A stretch of DNA of 35,033 nt from a virus, in IMG/VR virus record IMGVR_UViG_3300023180_005688, positions 1 through 35,033 of that record; one strand, written 5' to 3'. Under the pieces are notes generated by a model. It did not search any database. It was not told the DNA's origin and saw only the letters and a program-made list of their open reading frames with translations. Made by a program: the position numbers and the translations under genes. Positions 15,219-23,416 of the stretch are shown here, piece after piece (position 1 is the stretch's first letter; every line of letters begins with the position of its first letter).

Positions 15219-16192
15219 AATTTTCAAAAATAATCACAGACTATAAAGATAATTTAGATGTTGAGCTTATGCTTAGTAACGTCTGTAATTACAAATGTAC
15301 CTATTGCTTTCCAGGTTCGAATGAAGGTGACCTTCGCTGGCCTGATAAAAACTATGATACTGTTGTAGGTAACATAAAAGAACTGTTTCGCTTCTATCAA
15401 AAATATCACAATAAGAAAAAATTTCATGTAAAGGTTATGGGCGGCGAACCTACGGTATGGTCAAAACTTCCAGAATTTATTGCTGATATAAAAAGTATGT
15501 CAGACTCATTTGTGCGTATGTCTACAAATGCCAGCAGAACTATGCGCTATTGGAAACAACATTCTGATAAGTTTGATCAAATTATGATTTCAGTACATAA
15601 TCAATTTGCTGATATGGATCATATTATCGAAGTTGCTAATCATATATATAGCACAGGAAAAACTAATTTGTATGTTGGTGTGTTAATGGATCCTGACAAT
15701 TGGGAGTTATCAGTTAACAATTTTGAATATCTAATGGCCAACAGCAAAGAATGGCACCTAGCAGTTGCACCTGTTCATTTTGATGGACTCACTAGGTATA
15801 CTCAAGAACAGTTAATATACCTAAACAACGCACCGAAAAGAAAACATAAACAGCCTATTGATTTTTACACAGGACTAACTGCTCCTTTGTTTTTAGATCA
15901 CAATGGTAATAAAGTTGATACTGATCAACATAAAATAATAGTAAACAAAGAGAATCAATTCAAAGGTTATAGATGCAATATTGGGTTAGACAGAATATTC
16001 GTTTATGGTAATGGAGAAATAAAAGGATCTTGTGGTCAAAAGTTTTTTCCTAATAACTTAAATTTGTATTCAAATAATTTTATTGATAACTTGATAACGG
16101 AGCCACTGAGTCCTAGTATTTGTGAACAAACAGCTTGTTCGTGTAGTTCAGAGGTTGTACTGACAAAGGTAAAAGAAGTTTATGAAAATTGA
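15215..16192 (+). CDS. Radical SAM protein 4
   Basis: The motif CNYKCTYC (Cys24, Cys28, Cys31) and VMGGEPT (74-80) define the radical SAM core. The C-terminal third holds further Cys residues (YRCNIGLDRIF, GSCGQKF, ICEQTACSCSS) that could hold an auxiliary cluster. It resembles radical SAM protein 1 in length (325 versus 327 aa) and layout, so the two may be paralogues. Translational coupling to the genes on both sides (ATGA upstream, 11-base overlap downstream) argues for a joint function with the twitch enzyme and the methyltransferase. Confidence 0.9.
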   Translation: MKFSKIITDYKDNLDVELMLSNVCNYKCTYCFPGSNEGDLRWPDKNYDTVVGNIKELFRFYQKYHNKKKFHVKVMGGEPTVWSKLPEFIADIKSMSDSFVRMSTNASRTMRYWKQHSDKFDQIMISVHNQFADMDHIIEVANHIYSTGKTNLYVGVLMDPDNWELSVNNFEYLMANSKEWHLAVAPVHFDGLTRYTQEQLIYLNNAPKRKHKQPIDFYTGLTAPLFLDHNGNKVDTDQHKIIVNKENQFKGYRCNIGLDRIFVYGNGEIKGSCGQKFFPNNLNLYSNNFIDNLITEPLSPSICEQTACSCSSEVVLTKVKEVYEN

Positions 16193-16781
16193 ACTAGAAG
16201 ATGTGATGTTCTGGATGGATGCTATTCGTAATAGCGAAGACAGGTATCGTACACTTGAAAGTTTCTGGAAAGGACAGTTACGAAGTAAAGCATGGTTAGT
16301 TCAAGAACTAGAAGAGTCGGCATTACCTAGTAAAAATAAAATCGTAATACACGGAGGATGGAATGGTGTACTTGCTAGTTTGTTGTTTAATAGTAACATA
16401 AACATAGATCATATTACATCTATAGATATTGATCCTGAATGTGAAAAGATAGCAAATACTATAAACAAACGACAAGAGATAGAAGGAAGGTTTAAAGCAG
16501 TAACAGCAGATATGTGCGATTATATCTATGATGCTGATATTGTTATTAATACAAGTTGCGAACACATAACGCAGCAACAATATGAAGCATGGTTGAATAA
16601 TGTTCCTCAACTAGCAACAATTGTATTGCAAAGTAATAACTATTCAGAATTAGAAGAACATATTAGATGTGCATCTGGTATTGAAAATTTTACACATCAG
16701 TCACAAATTAAACCTTTTTATAGAGGAACTTTTCCTACAGAAAAATATGACCGTTATATGATAATAGGAAAAAAGAAATAA
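16182..16781 (+). CDS. Class I SAM-dependent methyltransferase-like protein
   Basis: Motif I is IVIHGGWNGVLASLL (residues 54-68) and motif II is SIDIDPECEKIA (80-91); the acidic residue that binds the SAM ribose is in IDID. VINTSCEHI occupies the motif IV position. At 199 aa it is a minimal Rossmann methyltransferase with an N-terminal helical cap. It is the last plus-strand gene before a convergent nitroreductase gene that ends on the very next base. The substrate is unknown; its coupling to radical SAM protein 4 suggests action on the same product. Confidence 0.85.
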   Translation: MKIELEDVMFWMDAIRNSEDRYRTLESFWKGQLRSKAWLVQELEESALPSKNKIVIHGGWNGVLASLLFNSNINIDHITSIDIDPECEKIANTINKRQEIEGRFKAVTADMCDYIYDADIVINTSCEHITQQQYEAWLNNVPQLATIVLQSNNYSELEEHIRCASGIENFTHQSQIKPFYRGTFPTEKYDRYMIIGKKK

Positions 16782-17387
16782 TTATTTCAGATAGGTAACT
16801 TTTATATCTTCTTTAGGTAAAGCAGGAAACATAAAAGATTCATCTACATGATGTATTCTACGATTTCTAGTTTCGTCTTTAAAACCAATTCCCATAATAA
16901 GCAATACATCATCTTTGAGCTCTAAAATTTTTCTTACTTCTTCGTTGTCAAAACAAGCACAGCACCCTGTATTATAACCGAGTATGGATGAAAGGAGATT
17001 AGTATACCCTGCTGCAACTCCAGCTGCCATTTGTTGGTCTCTGAGTAAAGAAGCATCAGTTGTTCCGCCAGAGCGTCTTAGTTCTTGATCTTCGCTATCG
17101 TGAGCACTGAACACTAACACAAGATTTGCCAAAACTTGGCTGTTGGTCATTTCACGACCTTTGTAAGAAAAGCCAGTTGTTGTTGAATAGATTTTTTCAA
17201 TAATATCTCTATTTGTAATTGCGTGTAAATTGTAAAAAGATACGTTTTGTTTACTAGGACAATTTGAAGCCGCATAAACAATTAAGTCAATATCGTCTTG
17301 TGGAATTTGTTTTGAAAGATCCCAATTTCGTTGACAGTGTTGGCTTCTTATAATTGCTTTTTTAATATCGTTGTGTTCAATAATCAT
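16782..17387 (-). CDS. Nitroreductase-family flavoprotein
   Basis: The protein (201 aa) shows the nitroreductase fold: the N-terminal FMN-phosphate segment RSQHCQRNWDLSKQIP, the NCPSKQN segment, and the C-terminal GIGF element before a final Arg-rich part. These enzymes use FMN and NAD(P)H to reduce nitro groups, quinones or dehydrogenate azolines in peptide natural products. The ATG at 17387 is preceded by GGAGATT; an upstream TTG is less likely. A late element GCTAAATA lies 28 bases before the start. It is on the opposite strand to its neighbours but inside the island. Confidence 0.85.
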   Translation of the reverse strand: MIIEHNDIKKAIIRSQHCQRNWDLSKQIPQDDIDLIVYAASNCPSKQNVSFYNLHAITNRDIIEKIYSTTTGFSYKGREMTNSQVLANLVLVFSAHDSEDQELRRSGGTTDASLLRDQQMAAGVAAGYTNLLSSILGYNTGCCACFDNEEVRKILELKDDVLLIMGIGFKDETRNRRIHHVDESFMFPALPKEDIKVTYLK

Positions 17388-17414
17388 AGTAATCTCCAAT
17401 TCTTACAGTATACA

Positions 17415-17422
17415 TATTTAGC
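17415..17422 (-). promoter_or_regulatory. Late promoter element for the nitroreductase gene
   Basis: GCTAAATA on the minus strand lies 28 bases before the ATG at 17387, leaving room for a leader with GGAGATT. It sits back-to-back with a plus-strand element at 17426-17433. Confidence 0.55.
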
Positions 17423-17425
17423 GCA

Positions 17426-17433
17426 AATAAATA
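17426..17433 (+). promoter_or_regulatory. Late promoter element for radical SAM gene 5
   Basis: AATAAATA lies 6 bases before the ATG at 17440. The leader would be nearly absent. With the site at 17415-17422 it forms a compact divergent late promoter pair. Confidence 0.55.
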
Positions 17434-17439
17434 TCTTAG

Positions 17440-18522
17440 ATGTTTAAATTCAGCAATTTACAGTCATTACACATGGAATTAAGCACACGTTGCCAAGCAG
17501 CGTGTCCTATGTGCGGAAGAAATAATCATGGTGGATTACCTAATCCTAATCTACTGCTAGACGATATGAGTCTAGATCTGTTTAAAAAAATAGTAAACAA
17601 AGATGTTTTACAGCAAGTCGGACATTACTGTTTCTGCGGTAATTACGGTGATCCTATGATCAATAATGATTTGCCTGATATTTGTGAATATATTAAAAAC
17701 GGAAAAGCTGAAGCGCAGGTACACGTTCATACTAACGGTGGTGCAAGAACTCCTGATTGGTGGAGAAAACTAAGACACAGTCTACCAGAGAAGCATTGTG
17801 TTTTCTTTGCAATAGATGGATTAGAAGATACACATTCACTATATAGAATTAATACACAATACGAAAAAGTAATTGAGAACGCCAAAGCATTTATTGATGA
17901 AGGTGGAACAGCTGAATGGGTTTTTATTAAATTCAAACACAATTCACATCAAGTCGAAGAAGCGGAACGAAGAAGCAAAGAACTAGGCTTTACTAGATTT
18001 ACAATGAAGAACACTATTAGATTTACTGGTGAAGAAAAGTTCAGTGTTGTTAATAGCAAAGGAAATCATTTGTATTATTTAGAGCCGCCTGAAGACAATC
18101 AAGTAACTCCGATTTCTTTAGATACTATAGATGACTTTAGTAAAAACTATCATAGTTATTCAATTGACTGTTATGCAAAAAAACATAAAGAAGTCTACAT
18201 TGATGTTCATGGTAAACTATTTCCTTGTTGCTTCTTAGCACAAGGTCCTTACTTAAATCCTAATGATCGTCCTTTGATATCTAACCTTAAAGAAGATATT
18301 AAAAAACAACATCAATCTTTAGTTAATGATTTAGGTGGAGAAGATGGAATTGATCTAAGCAAACGTACACTAAAAGAAGCAGTGTCAGATGAAAGATTTC
18401 AAACTGTTTGGAAAAAATATTGGGGTGAAGATAAGTTATTGATGTGTGCTAAAACTTGCGGAAAGCATAACGTATCTAAACCTAAAGAACAAATTATTAA
18501 AAACGTTATTCATAAAGTTTAG
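17440..18522 (+). CDS. Radical SAM protein 5 with SPASM-type C terminus
   Basis: The cluster motif CQAACPMC (Cys18, Cys22, Cys25) is followed by FCGNYGDP in place of GGEP. The C-terminal domain has DCYAKKHKEVYIDVHGKLFP, then CCF and the late pair MCAKTCGKHN, a SPASM-like pattern. This architecture is common among radical SAM proteins of marine phages. It is transcribed by itself from a late element and ends convergently with the hydroxylase-like gene on the minus strand (4-base tail overlap). The substrate is unknown. Confidence 0.9.
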   Translation: MFKFSNLQSLHMELSTRCQAACPMCGRNNHGGLPNPNLLLDDMSLDLFKKIVNKDVLQQVGHYCFCGNYGDPMINNDLPDICEYIKNGKAEAQVHVHTNGGARTPDWWRKLRHSLPEKHCVFFAIDGLEDTHSLYRINTQYEKVIENAKAFIDEGGTAEWVFIKFKHNSHQVEEAERRSKELGFTRFTMKNTIRFTGEEKFSVVNSKGNHLYYLEPPEDNQVTPISLDTIDDFSKNYHSYSIDCYAKKHKEVYIDVHGKLFPCCFLAQGPYLNPNDRPLISNLKEDIKKQHQSLVNDLGGEDGIDLSKRTLKEAVSDERFQTVWKKYWGEDKLLMCAKTCGKHNVSKPKEQIIKNVIHKV

Positions 18523-19076
18523 CCTAAACAAATTACCAGGTGTATCCTTGGTTCTCTACTTCCGTTATATACAAAGTGTTCTCGTGTTGTATCTACTCTA
18601 TAAAAGAATCCGTCAGCAGGAAGATTATAACAAACAGCTCTATGTGGTCCTTCAACAGTTTCACCAAACAAACAATTCTTGTTTGTCTTAAGAACATAGT
18701 GATATCTGATCTCCATATCAGTATGTATTGTCAGTCCTTGCTTTTCAGGAAGTAACATATATCTCGCTCTACCTAATGTAAAGTTTTCTTCCTTCGCTAA
18801 TTTTTCAATTGCGCTTCGAGTATAATCCCCTAGTAGATCATTCCATTCAGTAAAGTCAGTTTCTTTCGCAACAGTTTGCATAAACAGACTTCCAACATTG
18901 TCTAGACACTGATCTTCTGCATTAGGTCTATGATTAAGTCCTATTTGATTTGATGAAAGAGTTTTCCCTTCGTACATTTTGCGAGGCCATCCAACCTGAT
19001 TTATAATTGCTTCCATGTCTGAAAGCATTTGATTTAGATCAGCGGTAACATTTGTTTTTTCAATAAAGTCTTTCAT
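18519..19076 (-). CDS. Aspartyl/asparaginyl hydroxylase-like Fe(II)/2OG enzyme A
   Basis: The metal motif HxD is IHTDMEIRYHYVL (His118, Asp120), the distal His is in REHFVYNGS (His167), and Arg177 in EPRIHLVI would bind 2-oxoglutarate. This is the cupin layout of the AspH family, which hydroxylates Asp or Asn side chains in proteins. At 185 aa it is a single catalytic domain. It is the last of four genes joined by ATGA overlaps from the PP-loop enzyme downward. A protein or peptide substrate is likely from the family but not shown. Confidence 0.8.
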   Translation of the reverse strand: MKDFIEKTNVTADLNQMLSDMEAIINQVGWPRKMYEGKTLSSNQIGLNHRPNAEDQCLDNVGSLFMQTVAKETDFTEWNDLLGDYTRSAIEKLAKEENFTLGRARYMLLPEKQGLTIHTDMEIRYHYVLKTNKNCLFGETVEGPHRAVCYNLPADGFFYRVDTTREHFVYNGSREPRIHLVICLG

Positions 19077-19795
19077 AATAACTGTTCTTTCAATATACTT
19101 AGTGCAGACGGCATTATAGATAAAAACAGTTGATACGCCACTCCTTCTTTAAGATATCCGTTGTGTACAATACTGGTATCTATAATATAAACAACACCTT
19201 CTTCAATATTTTCAAAAGGTGTTATTTCTTTAGTTTCTTTATTGTAGAAACCTACTTCAACATCACTGTTAGTAGTTGCCCATAATCGTAACCACGGACA
19301 AGGTATAACGTTGTCAATGTGAGGTGTGAATCCTGCTCCTCCTTGCCATTTTAAAATATTAGATCTACTCCAATGACCGTCAAATATCCTTAGACATTTT
19401 AATGATTCTAAATCCATAACTTCAGTAGGCGTTGTACAATCAGATTCTATTATAGGGTGTTCCTGATTTATACTGTTCCACTCATAAAGAGATCCGTTTA
19501 TAGGATCCTTATTGCCTTTTAATTTACCGTCTTGGTTTACAAGTGCTAGTCCGTATCTTGGTTGTTCAGAATTATGTTTGCCCCATTGTACGAACTCTGT
19601 TTGATATTTTTCTATTTCAGATACAAATTCAAATACATTAATCTTAAGTTTTGTTTTTGTTAAAGGTTGAGGATGCAATAGTTTATAATCATCTTCGTAA
19701 ACATAATCTTTTAACTGATTGAATTTCTTTTCAAGAGCAGGGGTACTTGTAAAAACTTTTAGCGTATCTTGTATAATTTTATCAGCGTCAATCAT
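19073..19795 (-). CDS. Aspartyl/asparaginyl hydroxylase-like Fe(II)/2OG enzyme B
   Basis: The core shows TPHIDNVIPCPWLRLWATTN with His159 and Asp161, then VVYIIDTSIVHNGYL with His211. The usual C-terminal 2-oxoglutarate Arg is not obvious (GVAYQLFLSI), so cosubstrate binding may differ. An N-terminal 130-residue extension of unknown fold distinguishes it from enzyme A. It is coupled by ATGA to both neighbours. Family membership is inferred from the HxD...H spacing and position. Confidence 0.7.
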   Translation of the reverse strand: MIDADKIIQDTLKVFTSTPALEKKFNQLKDYVYEDDYKLLHPQPLTKTKLKINVFEFVSEIEKYQTEFVQWGKHNSEQPRYGLALVNQDGKLKGNKDPINGSLYEWNSINQEHPIIESDCTTPTEVMDLESLKCLRIFDGHWSRSNILKWQGGAGFTPHIDNVIPCPWLRLWATTNSDVEVGFYNKETKEITPFENIEEGVVYIIDTSIVHNGYLKEGVAYQLFLSIMPSALSILKEQLL

Positions 19796-20250
19796 TTTTT
19801 ATATTTTAGTCTTTTTACAATATCTTCATAAGATTCGTTAAAGATGCTTATCTTAAATAGAACTCTTTCTACTGGACCGTTGGTTACAGAATGTAGAACT
19901 GATGTATTAAGTAATGCACTTCTGTAATAAAAATTTTCTCCTAGCACTGTTACTGGTGCTGGATCTTCACTTAATACAAAATTCAATGAGCAAGTGGTTG
20001 TGTTGTCTACGTGTTCAGGTAAATGCAGATTTGCACCAAGCCAATAGAACCTAGGTCTTCCATCAACTTCAAAGTCTTCTATAATGCTTTCTATATAAGG
20101 ACTAGTGTATTTGCTTATTCTCCAACCTGGAGAGCTTTTTCCAGGCCATCTATCATCTGTATAAGCTACAGCAGTTTTTTCTGCTTCCTTACAGTCGACC
20201 ATAATTTTTTCATAGTCTAACGGATAATCAATATGAATTAAGTTATTCAT
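19792..20250 (-). CDS. Aspartyl/asparaginyl hydroxylase-like Fe(II)/2OG enzyme C
   Basis: This compact 152-aa protein has LPEHVDNTTTCSLNFVL (His80, Asp82), LLNTSVLHSVTNGP (His120) and ERVLFKISI (Arg129), a complete HxD...H...R set. The spacing is close to enzyme A. It is coupled to the PP-loop enzyme gene and to enzyme B by ATGA overlaps. Three such enzymes in a row suggest stepwise hydroxylation of one substrate, or division of labour among several sites. Confidence 0.75.
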   Translation of the reverse strand: MNNLIHIDYPLDYEKIMVDCKEAEKTAVAYTDDRWPGKSSPGWRISKYTSPYIESIIEDFEVDGRPRFYWLGANLHLPEHVDNTTTCSLNFVLSEDPAPVTVLGENFYYRSALLNTSVLHSVTNGPVERVLFKISIFNESYEDIVKRLKYKK

Positions 20251-21380
20251 TGTATATCCTCTAACTTAACTTTGCCGTCAAATACTTCTGCTAGATTTAT
20301 ATAATAATCAAAGTTTTTACTTGGCGATATTAAGTTTAATAACCCAGGTCTGTTACGTCTTATTAATTCTTTACTGACACTGGCTTCTAGTAATTGACCT
20401 AGCATTGCTTCGTGTGATAAGTTAAGTATTGTGTCTAAAAGATCAATGTCATCTAATGGTGAGAAGAAAAATGTATTTCCGAGATGCCAATGTTGATAGT
20501 CAGTTCTAAATACATTTAGTAAAAATGTTTTAAGACTTTTTAGATCATTAAATTCATAATCTTTATATTGTTTATATGTTTGCAAACAACTAGGCTTAAG
20601 AATATGCTTACTCATATAATAGTCATTCTTACGACACAGATCTACTAAATCTATCTTATGGTGTTTAAGTATCAGAAAAGATTGCAAAGGATCTCTCAGC
20701 AACATTTCGTCGCCATGCCCACCTGTAAGTAACACACTCTTTTCTTTATAGTGTTGTACAGTTTGATATGCCCAGAATGTTTGTTGTAAGTATGTTCTAT
20801 GATGACAAAGGAAATGATCCATATCAGCGTGTTCGCCCGGAACCAATTCAAATGCAATATTGTTTTTAAGCAGATATGAAATTAGTAAAAGTGAGTCAAC
20901 ACCTGTGGGATAAACTTTAATTTTTCCTGCATTGAAATTTTTAATTTTCTCATCAATTTTTTTATCTAACAAATCAATAATTTCATCATCAGTTAAATTT
21001 AATTCTGTGTGTTCGATATCTTTAGATGGTATTACATTTATTTTGTCAGTTATAATAACTTTACCATCGACTACATTATCATTTTTATAGAGATTCGAAA
21101 CCCTATCTTCTTCTATAAACAAAGGAAATTTTTGTTTGTTTCCTGTAATGATTTCGATTTGATTGTCGTTGAAATTTAGTATGCAGAATGTACCAGCACT
21201 GTTTCTGTATTGAGCAACTTCGCTGATATGATTGATTTCTAAAAAACCGTGCGGGGTGATTCCTTTGTACAGGATGTTGTCGATACAAGACCACCCATTG
21301 TCATAATCAATGTAAAAATTATTCTTTTCTAAATGATTAGGAAATGTCTGATCTAACTTTTTTGAAATAGAAAAAAACAT
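20247..21380 (-). CDS. Asparagine-synthetase-like PP-loop ATPase (377 aa)
   Basis: KVYPTGVDSLLLISYLL (residues 155-171) corresponds to the SGGxDS pyrophosphate loop of asparagine synthetases, and LLTGGHGDEMLLRDP (217-231) to the GDGGDE segment. Residues 1-130 resemble the strand pattern of the AsnB N-terminal domain, but Cys2, the glutaminase nucleophile, is absent (the protein starts MFFS). It would therefore activate a carboxylate as an acyl-adenylate and use another amine, as in beta-lactam synthetase or lasso-peptide cyclase. It is the first gene of a four-gene coupled unit with three hydroxylase-like enzymes. The actual reaction is unknown. Confidence 0.75.
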   Translation of the reverse strand: MFFSISKKLDQTFPNHLEKNNFYIDYDNGWSCIDNILYKGITPHGFLEINHISEVAQYRNSAGTFCILNFNDNQIEIITGNKQKFPLFIEEDRVSNLYKNDNVVDGKVIITDKINVIPSKDIEHTELNLTDDEIIDLLDKKIDEKIKNFNAGKIKVYPTGVDSLLLISYLLKNNIAFELVPGEHADMDHFLCHHRTYLQQTFWAYQTVQHYKEKSVLLTGGHGDEMLLRDPLQSFLILKHHKIDLVDLCRKNDYYMSKHILKPSCLQTYKQYKDYEFNDLKSLKTFLLNVFRTDYQHWHLGNTFFFSPLDDIDLLDTILNLSHEAMLGQLLEASVSKELIRRNRPGLLNLISPSKNFDYYINLAEVFDGKVKLEDIQ

Positions 21381-21382
21381 AT

Positions 21383-21438
21383 ATCACTTCTCGCACTAAT
21401 ACTTATTTTAAAGTAAAGAGCGTTTAATTAGAAGTGAT
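21383..21438. repeat. 9-base inverted repeat around the tail fibre/PP-loop junction
   Basis: ATCACTTCT (21383-21391) and AGAAGTGAT (21430-21438) flank the 57-base space between the tail fibre stop and the PP-loop gene. On the minus strand the right arm also holds the AGAAGTGAT that precedes the ATG at 21380, so pairing could affect its ribosome binding site. Confidence 0.4.
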
Positions 21439-22775
21439 TAGTTTAGATCTACCCAACTGTATCCATTCCAGCCCTGGAATTTAGTTCCAGTTTGATTGAA
21501 AATAATCATTCCTTCTGCAGGAGTTGGAATAGCAGTATTACGTGCTGTATCGTTAGCATATACACCAGTTTGGAAAACTGGAGCAACAGTAGTACCATCT
21601 GCTTTAACCTGTAAGTATCTTCCGTTTACAGCATCTAGATTATTAATACTACCTAAGTAAATATCTGTGTCGAGGTTAGCATCGCCTGGAGTAATTGATG
21701 CATCATTAATAGCAAAGAACAAACCACCTGCATCAGCATAATCAGATCCATTCCAACCTCTAGTACTGATCTGTCCAACAATGTCACCATCTGCCATAAT
21801 TGTTTTTGCAGCGTAGGTTCCGTTATGTGCTTCAAATCTAAGTGTTGGATATGCAGCAGATCCAATATCTGTATCAGATTGAATCGTTAATGAGTTTGCC
21901 TGAAGTTCTAAACTTTCAAACAATGGATCGATAATACTTACAACGTTGTCAGCAAATCTAAGAACTCCGTTCTGTATTGCTCCTGTGATACCATCAACTA
22001 ATAATGATGAATCGTCTCCAAATACAGATCCTGTAATATCACCTACAAATGTTCCTGTTAAAGTATTTGTGCTTGAGTTAACAATAATAGTACTATCATC
22101 GCCAACAATGTCAACGTTAAGTGATTGTCCTGCGCCAGCACCACCAATAGGTCCACCGTCAATAGTTGAACCAGCTGGTAAGTTAACTCCGCCTGATGAG
22201 TTCTGACTAATAAGTGCAGAACCTAAGTGAATAGTTGAGCCGCTTAAGAAAAGATCTTTAAATCTTGCACCCGCACTACCAATATCATATGCTTCGTTGC
22301 TGTCAGGAATTACGTCTGAATTGATAGTTCCGTTTAGATTTATTTTGCCATCTACTGCATCAACCATAATAGTTGAATCATCTGCTACAATTGAGCCTTT
22401 AAAGTTGCCTGTGATTGCATCAGCTGTTACGCTTCCTGTGATACTAATGTTGCCAGTTCCAGTAATATCATAACCGTTCATACTTACGTTTTGACGTAAT
22501 TGATCGAGTTCAACAGTAGCGTTTATCTGTCCTGCTGCATCGTTGTATAAAAAACTAATTCCGTTGTGTGTGCTTGATTGAAAAACAGCACCAATTGTAT
22601 CTTGTGCATCTTCTGCATTAAAACCCGTAACGGGTACTAAATCTCTTGCAAGTGTAGCGCCGTCGCCGATGTATAGCTTTTGGTCATCCGTGATCCAAAC
22701 AAGCTCGCCGTCTTGCGGGGGTGCTGCAAGAACTAGACGTTCAGCGTTCGTGCCTCTTCTAATCTGTAGTGACAT
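21438..22775 (-). CDS. Tail fibre / virion protein with Mtd-type N terminus
   Basis: The N terminus LQIRRGTNAERLVLAAPPQD, then GELVWITDDQKLYIGDG, is the conserved trimer-forming segment of phage tail fibres related to the major tropism determinant (Mtd) of Bordetella phages. The middle consists of Gly/Ser/Asp-rich beta repeats; a DDSTIMVD-like unit occurs three times (about residues 133, 226 and 258). The C terminus (EGMIIFNQTGTKFQGWNGYS) is a typical fibre tip. It probably acts in receptor binding. A late element CATAAATA and CCAGGAG precede the ATG. Its position between oxygenases and the enzyme island is notable. Confidence 0.85.
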   Translation of the reverse strand: MSLQIRRGTNAERLVLAAPPQDGELVWITDDQKLYIGDGATLARDLVPVTGFNAEDAQDTIGAVFQSSTHNGISFLYNDAAGQINATVELDQLRQNVSMNGYDITGTGNISITGSVTADAITGNFKGSIVADDSTIMVDAVDGKINLNGTINSDVIPDSNEAYDIGSAGARFKDLFLSGSTIHLGSALISQNSSGGVNLPAGSTIDGGPIGGAGAGQSLNVDIVGDDSTIIVNSSTNTLTGTFVGDITGSVFGDDSSLLVDGITGAIQNGVLRFADNVVSIIDPLFESLELQANSLTIQSDTDIGSAAYPTLRFEAHNGTYAAKTIMADGDIVGQISTRGWNGSDYADAGGLFFAINDASITPGDANLDTDIYLGSINNLDAVNGRYLQVKADGTTVAPVFQTGVYANDTARNTAIPTPAEGMIIFNQTGTKFQGWNGYSWVDLN

Positions 22776-22815
22776 ATGTATTAACTCCTGGCAACATTTT
22801 GTTCTTATGTAAGTA

Positions 22816-22823
22816 TATTTATG
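22816..22823 (-). promoter_or_regulatory. Late promoter element for the tail fibre gene
   Basis: CATAAATA on the minus strand lies 40 bases upstream of the fibre ATG and is followed by a normal leader with a strong CCAGGAG. This is the clearest T4-like late promoter in the window because it precedes a virion gene. Confidence 0.65.
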
Positions 22824-22849
22824 CCAAGACAGACATTAATGTGATTCTA

Positions 22850-23416
22850 TTAGGACAAAACGTCAACGTCTGCGGCTATAATGTACCTATATTTCTCGCT
22901 TTGAGGAATGCCCGGACGGTGCCAAAGCGAACTTGGATATACTAACCAACTAAAATTAGCAGGTTTTACAAAGAATTTACCTTCGTTTTCAGGACCGTTA
23001 GGAGCAAATTCTGTTCCACAAGTACTTAAATCATGCACATCATCAGGTATATGCAAGTACCAAATACCGCTCATAGATAACGGTGTTGGCTTGTGCTGAT
23101 GATTATGCCATAGGTTGCTTCTTTCTTCAGCAGTTTTAGAACTTGTCATAAAACTCCAAGCCTGCATATTACCTACTTTTACTTCTTTTCCGAAATACAT
23201 GAAAACACTAAAAAGAAAACTCATTCTAAATTTTAACCATACTTCTTCTGGTCTAGCAAACAAGTTTTCTTTAGTTTGATATTTAGGACTATTTTCCCAG
23301 TAATTTCCTGAATCAATTATATTTGTAATAATTTCAATCGCACTATTAGAATCTTGTTCTGTTATTAAAGAACTAAAATCATATTTTTTAATAGTATCCG
23401 ATTGTTCTATTATCAT
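22850..23416 (-). CDS. 2OG-Fe(II) oxygenase-like protein (188 aa)
   Basis: NLWHNHQHKPTPLSMSGIWY (His104 to His108 region) supplies the proximal metal residues. VYPSSLWHRPG holds the distal His166, and KYRYIIAADV the 2-oxoglutarate Arg177. This is the pattern of phage proline-4-hydroxylase-like 2OG oxygenases of the TIGR02466 type. Its ATG overlaps the preceding stop (TAATG) behind GTGGAG. It lies directly upstream of the tail fibre gene in the same orientation, so modification of the fibre is one hypothesis. Its substrate is not known. Confidence 0.75.
   Translation of the reverse strand: MIIEQSDTIKKYDFSSLITEQDSNSAIEIITNIIDSGNYWENSPKYQTKENLFARPEEVWLKFRMSFLFSVFMYFGKEVKVGNMQAWSFMTSSKTAEERSNLWHNHQHKPTPLSMSGIWYLHIPDDVHDLSTCGTEFAPNGPENEGKFFVKPANFSWLVYPSSLWHRPGIPQSEKYRYIIAADVDVLS

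Noticed and set aside
21438-22775. Diversity-generating retroelement because of the Mtd-like fibre
   Set aside because: No reverse transcriptase or template repeat is in the window; only the N-terminal Mtd-type segment is shared.
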